DNA from: Clostridia bacterium
GTDB taxonomy: Bacteria; Bacillota; Clostridia; Christensenellales; Borkfalkiaceae
Length of the DNA: 45,383 bases
NCBI GenBank assembly: GCA_900769545.1
Contig: CAAGGZ010000130.1
Span: 1 to 45,383, forward strand
Direction of reading: 5' to 3'
This document shows, piece after piece, positions 1 through 8,713 of this stretch. Under the pieces are notes generated by a model, which did not search any database, was not told where the DNA came from, and saw nothing but the letters and a program-made list of their open reading frames with translations. Position 1 is the stretch's first letter; each line of letters starts with the position of its first letter. Both the position numbers and the translations under genes were made by a program.

Positions 1-12
1 CTCTTCCGATCT
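1..12. other. Illumina adapter remnant at contig edge
   Basis: The first twelve bases, CTCTTCCGATCT, are identical to the 3' end of the standard Illumina TruSeq adapter. Native sequence appears to begin at base 13. Read on the minus strand, the adapter creates an artificial TAG that seems to end the tyrA-like reading frame. This is an assembly artefact, not biology. Confidence 0.93.
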
Positions 13-190
13 ATACCACATCGTAATCGTTGATATTTTCCGCTTTTTGGCGTATATATCCTGCATTTAGGGCATATTCCACCGATTTATCGCTACGACT
101 GAGCCCATCCACCGTATAACCTGCTTTGGTCAACGCTCCAGCAATTGAACCTCCAATGATCCCTAAACCTATGACTAAGATTTTTTTCAT
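13..190 (-). CDS. tyrA: Prephenate/arogenate dehydrogenase, N-terminal fragment (contig edge)
   Basis: About 59 codons are readable from ATG 188-190, after a GAGG ribosome binding site at 197-200. The product opens with a Rossmann dinucleotide-binding motif, ILVIGLGIIGGSIAGAL, followed by KAGYTVDGLSRS and an ALNAGYI segment. This is the usual start of TyrA-type dehydrogenases, which oxidise prephenate or arogenate in tyrosine synthesis in the cytoplasm. Only the start of the nucleotide-binding domain is present; the catalytic C-terminal half lies off the contig. The apparent stop is made by the adapter junction and is not real. Other Rossmann dehydrogenases with GxGxxGGS are possible, but the spacing and the GGS signature favour TyrA. 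A terminator separates it from spoIIID upstream. Confidence 0.72.
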
Positions 191-280
191 ATTTTACCTC
201 TGTCCTCACTTTTTCATATATATCATATCACATTCCATAAAATTTTTCAAGTATTATTTTAAAAATGTTTCTCATTTTGT

Positions 281-311
281 ACAAAAATAAAAAGAACGCT
301 TTTGCGTCCTT
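281..311 (-). terminator. Rho-independent terminator after spoIIID
   Basis: On the minus strand, AGGACGC, an AAAA loop and GCGTTCT form a 7-bp stem with one G-U pair, followed by TTTTATTTTT. It lies just after the spoIIID stop and isolates that gene from the downstream tyrA fragment. Confidence 0.8.
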
Positions 312-323
312 TTACTTAAATGA

Positions 324-581
324 TTATTTTTTTGAATTCTTTATGTATTTTTCCTTAGTTGCAATACCGCCACGGATATGACGCTCACTTAAATTTAAAT
401 CCAAAATCTTACGCACTTCCTCAAACAAATTTGGATCAATGTATCTCAAACGCTCGGACACATCCTTATGCACCGTTGATTTACTAATAGAAAAATGTGC
501 GGAACACGCTCGAACGGTGCAACCCGTTTCTACAATGTATTCCGCACATTTTAATACTCTTTCTTCAATATAATCCCACAA
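324..581 (-). CDS. spoIIID: Sporulation transcription factor SpoIIID
   Basis: This is an 85-residue DNA-binding protein that in spore formers acts in the mother cell, switching genes on and off between the sigma-E and sigma-K stages. The whole length matches the SpoIIID family: DYIEERVLKCAEYIVET, the helix-turn-helix ending in SISKSTVHKDVSERL, then a basic tail with RHIRGGIATKEKY. Family length is 80-95 residues. The start is a TTG codon at 579-581, eight bases after a strong GGAGG; no ATG is suitably placed, so a weak start codon behind a strong binding site is inferred. A sigma-E-like promoter candidate lies upstream. The topoisomerase gene upstream runs in the same direction, about 75 bases away. 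sigK, the classical SpoIIID target, is also in this window. Confidence 0.93.
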   Translation of the reverse strand: MWDYIEERVLKCAEYIVETGCTVRACSAHFSISKSTVHKDVSERLRYIDPNLFEEVRKILDLNLSERHIRGGIATKEKYIKNSKK

Positions 582-612
582 TATTCCGACCTCCGTAATT
601 CGCTTACGAAAT

Positions 613-640
613 ATAATATGTCGGTTTTTCGGAGATTATA
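613..640 (-). promoter_or_regulatory. Candidate sigma-E type promoter for spoIIID
   Basis: Minus-strand TATAAT (635-640), a 14-base spacer and CATATTAT (613-620) resemble the sigma-E pattern (ATATT-like -35 and CATACAAT-like -10). This would fit mother-cell expression of spoIIID. The match is approximate and the region is AT-rich. Confidence 0.35.
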
Positions 641-655
641 ACTGATTTTATCTCT

Positions 656-3121
656 TTATTCCCCTTTCTTATGCGGCATAGGAATTACGCGCTTGATAGA
701 ATCTTCCGCATAGCGGAATACGCGTTTTGCCCTTGCGCTCTGAACGGAAATGAAGATGTCCTCACTGGAAAGTTCGGAAACTGCGTTGTTCTTTTCAACA
801 ACTGCAAGCATATAAGGCATCGTTACGTAGCTTGCGCAAATAACGCTTGCTCCTTCTCTAAGCCCTACAATAATCGAGCCCTTTCTGTAACGCTTGGAAG
901 GCTCTACCTGCGAAGAAATAACTCTCTTGAATTTACCTTCGTCCGTCGCAATGATGATTTCGCCTTCACCGTTAATTTGCGTCATCAATACTACGCTGTC
1001 CGTTTCACGAAGCATAATACCTCTAACCCCCGTAGCGACACGGCCTTGAACAGGAATATCATCCTTCAACGCATTCAAGCAAATACCTTCTTTCGTTACG
1101 ATCATAATCGTATCTTCTTCAGAGGTATCTTCCTCTACGCCGATAACTTCATCATCTTCATTGAGCTTAACCGCCTGGAAGCTGTCTTTACGCTGCTCGT
1201 ATTCACTCCAATCGGTCTTTTTAATCATACCTTGCTTGGTGAAGAACATCAAGTTGCCGTAAGGCATATGTTCGCCGATTTCAAACAATGCAACAACAGT
1301 TTCGCCCGATTCCGCGTCCTTTGACAAATCTTTCAACGTAACGCCTTCATCTGCAAGTTTACACTGCAAATCGTCCTCGGAAATATCCAACTTATGACAG
1401 TTACCGTAATTGGTGAACGCAAAAATGCGTTTATCGGTCATCGTGTCGAGAATCTTCAAAGGAACCAAATGAGGTTTGAACTTACCTTCTAAAGGCTTAT
1501 CCAAAGCATCGATTTGCTTATCCGTCAACACTTTAAACTTATCGTCTGCCGTATATACCAATTTGCAAGGTACACCCGGTTTCTTTTCTTCTGCCGTCGC
1601 CAACAAACCGTCTGCTTCCTCTCTCGTAAACACAAGACGAGTCTTTCTCGGCGTGGGATACTTTTCTTTGATTTCCCCGATTTCTTCTTTAACGACCTGC
1701 AACTGTAATTCGCCGCTCTTGGAAATCGCCGTGAGCTTCTTGATAAGCTTTTTAAGCTCTTTCAATTCCTGTTCGAGTTTAAACGTTTCCAACTTCGTCA
1801 AACGAGCAAGTCTCAAATCAAGGATTGCTTGCGCTTGCACTTCTGTCAAGATAAAGCGTTCCATCAATTTCGCTCTTGCGTCTGCCGTACTTTCCGATTT
1901 CTTGATAATTGCAATAACTTCATCGATATTTTGAACGGCGATAATCAAGCCTTCCAAAATATGACAACGCTGTTCTGCTTGACGTAAATCGAATAACGTT
2001 CTGCGTTTGATGACTTGCTGTTGATAATTTACATAATGACGGATAATATCCATCAAGCCGAGCTGCTGAGGTTTACCGTCTGCAATAACAACCATATTGA
2101 TACCGAACGTAACTTCCAACTCCGTATACTTAAACAAACATTTTAAGAGTGCGTCAATATCTGTGTCCTTCTTAACACGAATTACAGCGCGCATACCCGT
2201 TCTGTCTGATTCGTCTGCAACGAAGTCAAGCCCTGCGAGTTCCTCTTTCTTTTCTTCTCTTAAATCAACGATTTTTCTGAGAAGTTGCGCTTTATTTACC
2301 TGATAAGGAAGCTCCGTAATAATGAGATTCGTCTTACCGTTATCCGTCTTTTCCGCCGTAATTTTCGCGCGGAGCGTAATTTTACCTCGTCCTGTCTTAT
2401 ACGCCTGAATCAATTCATTGGCAATAATCAAACCGCCCGTGGGGAAGTCGGGACAAGGAATGTATTCCATCATTTCTTCCAAAGAAATAGCGGGATTATC
2501 AATATAAGCAATAACGCCATTGATAACTTCTTCCAAATTATGCGTAGGAATATTGGTCGCAAGACCAACTGCGATACCCGACGCGCCGTTTACAAGCAAG
2601 TTAGGGAAACGACCGGGCAAAATATCAGGTTCTTTTAAGCTATCGTCGAAGTTGAGCGAGAAACTAACCGTTTCTTTGTCAATATCGCGGAGTAACTCCA
2701 ATGCAAGGGGTTCCATTCTTGCTTCGGTATAACGCATTGCAGCGGCAGGGTCGCCGTCCACAGAGCCGAAGTTACCGTGACCGTTGACGAGCGTTCTGCC
2801 CATATTAAAGTTCTGCGCCATACGCACCATAGCGTCATACACAGAACTGTCGCCGTGAGGATGGTATTTACCCATACAATCACCGACAATTCTCGCGCTC
2901 TTTTTATGCGGTTTATCAGGCGTGAGTCCCATCTCGTTCATCGTATACAAAATACGTCTTTGAACAGGCTTCAACCCGTCTTCCACACGGGGAAGCGCAC
3001 GATCGAGAATAACAAATTCCGCATACGGGAGCATGGACGAATGAAGGACTTTTTCCAATGGCTCGACATATAATTGACCTTTCGGCTGAATAATTTCCGG
3101 TTCTTTTTTCTTTCTAGCCAT
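656..3121 (-). CDS. parC: Type IIA DNA topoisomerase subunit A (ParC/GyrA)
   Basis: This is the 821-residue DNA-cleaving subunit of a type IIA topoisomerase. The breakage-reunion domain fills residues about 1-480 and holds the catalytic tyrosine in AAAMRYTEARM. The quinolone region reads KYHPHGDSSVYDAMV, so the Ser and Asp most often mutated in resistance are intact. Residues about 490-810 form the beta-propeller (RGIMLRE, GEIIIATDEGKFKR). I see no QRRGGKG-type GyrA box, the element needed for wrapping and supercoiling by gyrase. This and the absence of dnaA, dnaN or recF nearby make topoisomerase IV (decatenation) more likely than gyrase. The stop of the B subunit is one base before its ATG, so the two are co-translated. 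The gyrA/parC assignment is about 65:35 in favour of parC. Confidence 0.85.
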   Translation of the reverse strand: MARKKKEPEIIQPKGQLYVEPLEKVLHSSMLPYAEFVILDRALPRVEDGLKPVQRRILYTMNEMGLTPDKPHKKSARIVGDCMGKYHPHGDSSVYDAMVRMAQNFNMGRTLVNGHGNFGSVDGDPAAAMRYTEARMEPLALELLRDIDKETVSFSLNFDDSLKEPDILPGRFPNLLVNGASGIAVGLATNIPTHNLEEVINGVIAYIDNPAISLEEMMEYIPCPDFPTGGLIIANELIQAYKTGRGKITLRAKITAEKTDNGKTNLIITELPYQVNKAQLLRKIVDLREEKKEELAGLDFVADESDRTGMRAVIRVKKDTDIDALLKCLFKYTELEVTFGINMVVIADGKPQQLGLMDIIRHYVNYQQQVIKRRTLFDLRQAEQRCHILEGLIIAVQNIDEVIAIIKKSESTADARAKLMERFILTEVQAQAILDLRLARLTKLETFKLEQELKELKKLIKKLTAISKSGELQLQVVKEEIGEIKEKYPTPRKTRLVFTREEADGLLATAEEKKPGVPCKLVYTADDKFKVLTDKQIDALDKPLEGKFKPHLVPLKILDTMTDKRIFAFTNYGNCHKLDISEDDLQCKLADEGVTLKDLSKDAESGETVVALFEIGEHMPYGNLMFFTKQGMIKKTDWSEYEQRKDSFQAVKLNEDDEVIGVEEDTSEEDTIMIVTKEGICLNALKDDIPVQGRVATGVRGIMLRETDSVVLMTQINGEGEIIIATDEGKFKRVISSQVEPSKRYRKGSIIVGLREGASVICASYVTMPYMLAVVEKNNAVSELSSEDIFISVQSARAKRVFRYAEDSIKRVIPMPHKKGE

Positions 3122-3122
3122 A

Positions 3123-5315
3123 TCAACCCTCCTTCTTATCCGTCTTTTCTATCTTATCGATAAAGCCGTCGCGCTTATTGAAATTCGCATATTTTGCCAA
3201 AAATTCCTTTCTGCCTTCCACTTTATCGCCCATCAGCGTCGTAATCATACGTTCCGCTTTTGCCGCGTCCTCTACCGTTACCTGCGTCAAATTTCTCGTT
3301 TCGGGATTCATAGTCGTCTCCCAAAGCTGATCGGCGCTCATTTCACCAAGCCCCTTATAACGCTGCAACTGGTAGCCTTTGCCGATTTTTTGAATCTTTT
3401 CATCCAATTCTTTATCGTCGTAAGCGTATTCCACTTTATCGCCTTTATATACCTTATACAGGGGCGGCATACCGATGTATACGTGTCCTGCATTAACGAG
3501 CGGACGCATATATCGGAAGAAGAACGTCAACAGAATACAACGAATATGCATACCGTCTTGGTCAGCATCCGAAAGAATGATGACTTTATGATAATTGATT
3601 TTATCAAGCTTAAAATCGGGATCGATACCTGCGCCGATAGCGCTGATCATCGTTCGGATTTCTTCGTTTTCGAGAATTTGTGAAAGCTTTTTCTTTTCAA
3701 CGTTCAACGGTTTACCTCTAAGAGGCAAAATCGATTGATATTGTCTTACGCGCGCCTGCTTTGCCGTACCGCCTGCCGAGTCGCCCTCTACGATAAACAT
3801 TTCGTTGAGTTCGGGTTTCTTCCCAGAACAGGACGCAAGTTTACCAATTAATGTCAAACCGTCAATACTGTTTTTCGCTCTCGCATTTTCCTTTGCGGTT
3901 TTTGCCGCAATTCTAGATTTTGCCGCGCCTTGCGCTTTTTTAATAATTTCTTCCATGGTTTTCTTGTAACCACGGACGTTTTTAAAGGCGTTAAACCCTT
4001 CAATAACCGTTGCTTCAACGGCAGGGCGAGCTTCCGTATTACCGAGCTTCGTCTTGGTTTGCCCTTCAAACTGAACAACTGCCATTTTAATGGAAAGCAC
4101 AACGGACAAACCTTCACTAAAGTCATCACCTTGCAAGTTCGCGTCCTTTTCTTTCAAAAATCCGTTGCTTCTTGCATACTCGTTAAGCACTCTCGTCAAG
4201 CCCGAACGGAAACCCATTTCATGATAACCGCCTTCAGGAGTGGGAATGTTATTCACGAACGAGAACATACTTTCACGGTATTCACCCGTATGCTGAATTG
4301 CAAATTCAACCTGAATATTGTTCTTAGTTGTCTTGTAATAAATCGGCGTAGTATAAAGCTTTTTCTTTCCTTGATTGAGACTCTTTACAAAGTCTGAAAT
4401 CCCACCGTCATATTTAAAAGTAACTTTATAGGGCTCGTTTTCTGAAACGTAGTCGTCGAACGCAGAGAACAACGATTGCTGGCCTTGCGGTTCTTCCTCG
4501 AACGTTTCCAACGTCTCTACTTCCGACGTTTCTTCACCTTCCGTTACTTCTCCATCCTCACTTTCCGTCTCTTCGTCTTCCCCAAACAGCATACGACTAC
4601 GACGAGCTTCCGCCATCGTGATACGCTCATCAATTAAGGTAATTTCCACCCCACGGTTCAAGAAGGCGAGTTCGTTAAGACGTTCCTCTACCGTTTCCAA
4701 TTCAAAATCCGTTTCTGAAAATACGTTGGCATCAGGTTTAAAACGGATATACGAACCTTTTTTATTCCCCGAAATGGGTTCTTCCGTCAAAGGACCGTCA
4801 GGCAACCCCGATTCAATTTTATTCTTTCTTTTGTTAAAACGGGAATGGAAGCCCATTTTATATACTTTTTTATTGCGGTAAACTTCTACGGTCAACCATT
4901 CGGAAAGCGCATTGGTAACCGATGCGCCTACGCCATGCAGACCGCCCGAATATTCATAGTTCCCTTGCCCGAATTTACCGCCTGCGTGCAGTTTAGTGAA
5001 TACGAGCTGAACACCCGAAACTTTTTCTTTCGGGTGAATGTCGGTAGGAATCCCTCGACCGTTGTCTTCAACAGAAGCGCTTCCGTCCTTATATAATTTT
5101 ACCGTTACCTTGTTTGCGTGTCCGTTTGCGGCTTCGTCGATTGCGTTATCGACGATTTCCCAAAGAATATGATGCAAACCTTTAATACCAGTGGACCCGA
5201 TATACATACCGGGACGCATACGTACGGCGTCAAGACCTTCCAACACTTCCAAATTCTTCGCGCTATACTCGGTGCTTGTTTTCTTTACTTCGTCTTTTTT
5301 CTGTTCCGTTGCCAT
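3123..5315 (-). CDS. parE: Type IIA DNA topoisomerase subunit B (ParE/GyrB)
   Basis: This is the 730-residue ATPase subunit partnering the downstream A subunit. The GHKL ATPase domain comes first (EIVDNAIDEA, DNGRGIP, GGLHGVGASVTNAL), then the transducer domain (VEFAIQHTGEY, SFVNNI, EGGYHEMGF), then TOPRIM (EGDSAGGTAKQAR, SDADQDGMHIR) and the C-terminal RYKGLGEMSADQLWETTMNP. NEYAR and KEKDANLQGDDF in the transducer lean towards ParE. An unusual run of Glu/Asp, about residues 243-290, is inserted just before the GGISDFVKSLN segment and is not typical of the family. A well-formed promoter lies upstream and the A subunit follows after one base. Gyrase identity cannot be excluded from sequence reading alone. 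Confidence 0.85.
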   Translation of the reverse strand: MATEQKKDEVKKTSTEYSAKNLEVLEGLDAVRMRPGMYIGSTGIKGLHHILWEIVDNAIDEAANGHANKVTVKLYKDGSASVEDNGRGIPTDIHPKEKVSGVQLVFTKLHAGGKFGQGNYEYSGGLHGVGASVTNALSEWLTVEVYRNKKVYKMGFHSRFNKRKNKIESGLPDGPLTEEPISGNKKGSYIRFKPDANVFSETDFELETVEERLNELAFLNRGVEITLIDERITMAEARRSRMLFGEDEETESEDGEVTEGEETSEVETLETFEEEPQGQQSLFSAFDDYVSENEPYKVTFKYDGGISDFVKSLNQGKKKLYTTPIYYKTTKNNIQVEFAIQHTGEYRESMFSFVNNIPTPEGGYHEMGFRSGLTRVLNEYARSNGFLKEKDANLQGDDFSEGLSVVLSIKMAVVQFEGQTKTKLGNTEARPAVEATVIEGFNAFKNVRGYKKTMEEIIKKAQGAAKSRIAAKTAKENARAKNSIDGLTLIGKLASCSGKKPELNEMFIVEGDSAGGTAKQARVRQYQSILPLRGKPLNVEKKKLSQILENEEIRTMISAIGAGIDPDFKLDKINYHKVIILSDADQDGMHIRCILLTFFFRYMRPLVNAGHVYIGMPPLYKVYKGDKVEYAYDDKELDEKIQKIGKGYQLQRYKGLGEMSADQLWETTMNPETRNLTQVTVEDAAKAERMITTLMGDKVEGRKEFLAKYANFNKRDGFIDKIEKTDKKEG

Positions 5316-5396
5316 TTTTTCCTCGTTTGCTTAAATTCCTTATCTCTTCCTTAATTTAAAAGAAAAAATAAGCCATTTTGCGCCATTTTAAAATAC

Positions 5397-5425
5397 ATTA
5401 TAACATATATTTTTATTTTTTTCAA
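5397..5425 (-). promoter_or_regulatory. Sigma-A promoter for parE-parC
   Basis: Minus-strand TTGAAA (5420-5425), a 17-base spacer and TATAAT (5397-5402) lie about 80 bases upstream of the parE ATG. Confidence 0.75.
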
Positions 5426-5455
5426 ATGTTTTATGAAAAAAAATTCCGAACATTT

Positions 5456-6148
5456 TTAAGAATTATTTTTTAAGTAACACAAAATCTCTTCAAAACTGCT
5501 TGCATTGTAATCGGGTTGCAAGCTCCCCTTCAATTCCTTTTGCGAGGGATTAAACCATATACTCGCTATCCCCGCATCCCGAGCGGCTTTGATGTCTGCA
5601 CTCAAGCTGTCCCCAATCCAAACCGCTCGTTCTTTGTCAAAACCATTGATGTGCGAAATAACATATTGCGTATATTCTTTCGACGGTTTGTCATATCCGA
5701 TTTTATCCGAAATAAACGCATTATGCGCGTAATCCAACAATTTAGAATGCGCAAACCGCAATTCCTGTATCCATAACGTACCGTTTGTGACAATATAAAC
5801 CGTGCCCATTTGATTGAGTTTTTGTAAAAAATCCTGCGCGCCGTCAATATAGCGAGGATTATTGGCAATATGATTTAAAAAGCTTTGATTAAAGACTTTT
5901 CCGTCCACCTCATAAAGCCCAATGTGTTCAAAAAACCAACAAAATCTTGAAGCCATCAATTCGTCTCTTGTTAGTTCTTTCCGCTCCAATGCAGCCCAAA
6001 GTCCTGCGTTAAATTCAGAAAACTGTTTGGCATACTCATCCTTCCATTCAATTTTAAAAGCCGCAAAAGTAGAGCGTAACGCTTCTGCCGCAACTCCGTG
6101 AAAATCCAAGAGTGTGTCATCAGCGTCAACCAAAAATATATCTTTCAT
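5456..6148 (-). CDS. HAD-family hydrolase, YjjG-like pyrimidine nucleotidase
   Basis: This is a 230-residue haloacid-dehalogenase phosphatase. Motif I is DADDTLLDF (nucleophile Asp at about residue 8 and acid/base Asp two further on), motif II is IVTNGT, and motifs III/IV are KPSKEY and WIGDSLSADIKAARDAGI. A four-helix cap lies between motifs I and II. DADDTLLDF and the length are typical of the YjjG group, which dephosphorylates non-canonical pyrimidine nucleoside monophosphates and so keeps the nucleotide pool clean; the substrate here is inferred. It follows the HelD-like gene by nine bases and its AAGGAG site sits in that gap, so the two are probably one operon. Intact family length with no missing catalytic residue. 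Confidence 0.82.
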   Translation of the reverse strand: MKDIFLVDADDTLLDFHGVAAEALRSTFAAFKIEWKDEYAKQFSEFNAGLWAALERKELTRDELMASRFCWFFEHIGLYEVDGKVFNQSFLNHIANNPRYIDGAQDFLQKLNQMGTVYIVTNGTLWIQELRFAHSKLLDYAHNAFISDKIGYDKPSKEYTQYVISHINGFDKERAVWIGDSLSADIKAARDAGIASIWFNPSQKELKGSLQPDYNASSFEEILCYLKNNS

Positions 6149-6157
6149 ATTTGCTCC

Positions 6158-8548
6158 TTACGATTCTATAACCGCCAATTCGTTGAGCGCTCTGGTATAA
6201 GCGATATATTTCTCGCTTGCACTCATATTTTTTGCCACCACAACAACGGAGGTAAATTCCAAACCTTTGCTTTCATAAACGCTCATTATATTGATTTTGG
6301 ATTTGGATAATTTACCTTTAACGCATACGTCGTTATACGATTTACGCATAAACTCAGCCTTATCCTGCTCCGAACAAATAATAGCTTTCAATCCTTTCTT
6401 TTCTTTGAAAAACTTACTGATTCCGCGAGCGGTTATCTTTTCCACTTCTTTTCCGTCATACCCGATTGATTGCATATCAAGCTTTAACGTCGAGGAAACG
6501 AAATCAACGATTTGATTTGTATTGCGGTAGTTTTGATTGAGCCCATAAATCTCATAGTCAAAAAAAGCTTCACCCCAATCTTTAATACCTCGCCAAGGCG
6601 TTACATTTTGCGCAATATCACCAAAGATATTGAAAGCTGCTTTCTTGTTAATTTTTCGAATTAACTCGTATTCGCACGTGGAAATATCCTGCCCTTCGTC
6701 AATGAATAAATATTTGTATACAGGCGAAAGCTTATCGCTTATCCCAGCGCATATAACACAAATTGCATACGCATCCGATTGATACATTTTCTTTGAGGTC
6801 ATACCGTAATTCGTTTTATATTTTTTGACCGTTTCGCGGTAAAAATAGCGGATAATATCCACAAAATCTGAACCGCTCCCCACTTCGGAAAAGTTCTTTT
6901 CTCCACGAAGATATGCGTAAAACTCAGAAAAAGCAGTATTCCGTTCTTCAATTAAAGTAACTTTAGCTCGAATCTTTTCAATTTCCTCCAAAATCTCCTT
7001 TCGGCGAGCAATTCTATCCGCATACATATAGATTTCTACTTCGCCTATCTTTTGATGGAAACGTTTTAAATCAATGATTTCCTTTTCAATACCGTCTTTT
7101 AATTCCAATAAAGCAGCATTTGTTTCCGCTGAAATTCGCTGCATATTGCGCACACAGAAAAACGCGCTCTTATAAAAAGACAACAGTTGACGATAAAAAT
7201 ACTCTGGAGCTCTCGCTTGTTCGCTCTTTAACGTGCCGTTAAAAAAGTCCTCAATATCCAGGATACAATTCATAAGCTCACGATAAGGTTTTGTGTAATA
7301 CAAACCGCCTTCTTTACTTTCTTTGATTTCCCCCAAAACGCAACGACGAACACGAACGGAAGCATTCTTTATCCTTTCGTAAGCGTTTATTTGCGCTTTG
7401 CAATCTTCAATAATAGTATCGATAAACTCTTTGCATTCCGAGCCTATAAACAAACCGTACAAACTATCGTAGACCTTATCAAGCTTCTTCTGAACGTCCG
7501 CCACAAATTGGGGTGAGTATACGTATTCGAGATATTCCTCCGATTCCTTTTGAGTGAAGTCGATTTTATCGCTCAAATCAATCTTTTTGTTTTTAAGCAC
7601 CTGCAAAAAATATTCGTAAGCGGTTGTTGTTTTAACTCGTTCCAATTCCAAAATCGTTGCTAACTCGTCAATGAACGCATTAAAGGAATTGCTAGGCGTA
7701 ATAATCAATACATCGCGAGGACGAATATCCTCATTATTGTACATTAAATAACTCAAACGGTGCAAAAGCACCATAGTTTTGCCGCTTCCTGCGCAACCTT
7801 GTAAAATAAAGTTTTTATTTTCCGGCTGCGTAATAATTTCGTATTGTTTTTCTTGAATGGTTTCAATAATGTCTTTTACCGCAGCTTCTTCTTTGCGGTT
7901 TTTGATAATTTCGCGAAGAAAAGGATCGAGCACGTTTTCCTCGTCTCTATCGGCAATCTCTTCTGCGGAAAGATAATCTTTCAAGGATAAATATTCGTTT
8001 TTAAAATCTAACAACTTACCATTCTTGGCGCGAATCGCTCGACGGAGAATGGTTTTATATTCGTATTCGTTGAACGTAAAGCTAGAACAGCTCTTTTGAT
8101 AATATCTTCGAGCTACGGGAGTTCTCCAATCGAGGATTTCGAGTTTTATATCCCCTTTTTTACCGATATAATAACTATTATAACCCTCTACGTTATCGAT
8201 TAAATCCATTCGAGCAAAATAAGGTTCATTAAAAAACGGATGATAACTTTCCATTTTTTCCTTTTCTTTTTCAATTTCTGCCTGTAAATGCTTAATTTTT
8301 ACGTAGGCTTCAGCGGCATCCCCTTCTTCCTTTTCCAAACGTTCAATTTCGGCATTTGCGGCTTTAATTGCATTTTTATGCGGACGGATACGGACGATAC
8401 GCAACATTTGCATTACCGCCTCTAAATGCTTGTCTTCATATTCACGTTGTATATCATCGTCTAAAAGAGATAAAAACCAATCATGGTCACTCGATTTTTT
8501 CGGGTCAATCCGCGCCATGAGTTGTTCGTACGAAATTTTTTCCGACAT
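6158..8548 (-). CDS. helD: UvrD/HelD-family helicase (RNA polymerase recycling factor HelD-like)
   Basis: This is a 796-residue superfamily 1 NTPase. The N-terminal part (residues about 1-220) is a coiled-coil arm followed by the HelD signature region (EPYFARMDLIDN, YYIGKKGD, ILDWRTPVARRYY), which is absent from DNA-repair UvrD proteins. Walker A is GCAGSGKTMVLLHR at about residue 250, Walker B/motif II is YLFIDEGQDIS, and QNYRNTNQIVDF and VYESKGLEF are motifs IV-V. In Gram-positive bacteria HelD strips RNA polymerase from stalled or terminated complexes in an ATP-dependent way; that role is inferred from family. It starts an operon with the HAD nucleotidase. The ribosome binding site GTAGGAG precedes the ATG at normal distance. 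Divergent HelD-like helicases of unknown role also exist. Confidence 0.82.
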   Translation of the reverse strand: MSEKISYEQLMARIDPKKSSDHDWFLSLLDDDIQREYEDKHLEAVMQMLRIVRIRPHKNAIKAANAEIERLEKEEGDAAEAYVKIKHLQAEIEKEKEKMESYHPFFNEPYFARMDLIDNVEGYNSYYIGKKGDIKLEILDWRTPVARRYYQKSCSSFTFNEYEYKTILRRAIRAKNGKLLDFKNEYLSLKDYLSAEEIADRDEENVLDPFLREIIKNRKEEAAVKDIIETIQEKQYEIITQPENKNFILQGCAGSGKTMVLLHRLSYLMYNNEDIRPRDVLIITPSNSFNAFIDELATILELERVKTTTAYEYFLQVLKNKKIDLSDKIDFTQKESEEYLEYVYSPQFVADVQKKLDKVYDSLYGLFIGSECKEFIDTIIEDCKAQINAYERIKNASVRVRRCVLGEIKESKEGGLYYTKPYRELMNCILDIEDFFNGTLKSEQARAPEYFYRQLLSFYKSAFFCVRNMQRISAETNAALLELKDGIEKEIIDLKRFHQKIGEVEIYMYADRIARRKEILEEIEKIRAKVTLIEERNTAFSEFYAYLRGEKNFSEVGSGSDFVDIIRYFYRETVKKYKTNYGMTSKKMYQSDAYAICVICAGISDKLSPVYKYLFIDEGQDISTCEYELIRKINKKAAFNIFGDIAQNVTPWRGIKDWGEAFFDYEIYGLNQNYRNTNQIVDFVSSTLKLDMQSIGYDGKEVEKITARGISKFFKEKKGLKAIICSEQDKAEFMRKSYNDVCVKGKLSKSKINIMSVYESKGLEFTSVVVVAKNMSASEKYIAYTRALNELAVIES

Positions 8549-8653
8549 AGCCTTTCTCCTACCGTGCTTTTTCTATAATAACACATTTAAACAAAAAAAG
8601 AAAGAGTTTTGACAAAAATTTTTCGATAAAATTTTTCGAGCTTTTTCGCAAAG

Positions 8654-8684
8654 AAAAACGCTTGCAATATTCCGTGCAAGCGTT
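8654..8684 (-). terminator. Rho-independent terminator after argS
   Basis: On the minus strand, AACGCTTGCA, an 8-base loop and TGCAAGCGTT form a perfect 10-bp stem continuing into a T run (bases 8654-8658). It lies about 30 bases after the argS stop. Confidence 0.9.
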
Positions 8685-8713
8685 CATTTCTTTAAATTTT
8701 ATTGAATAATTTC

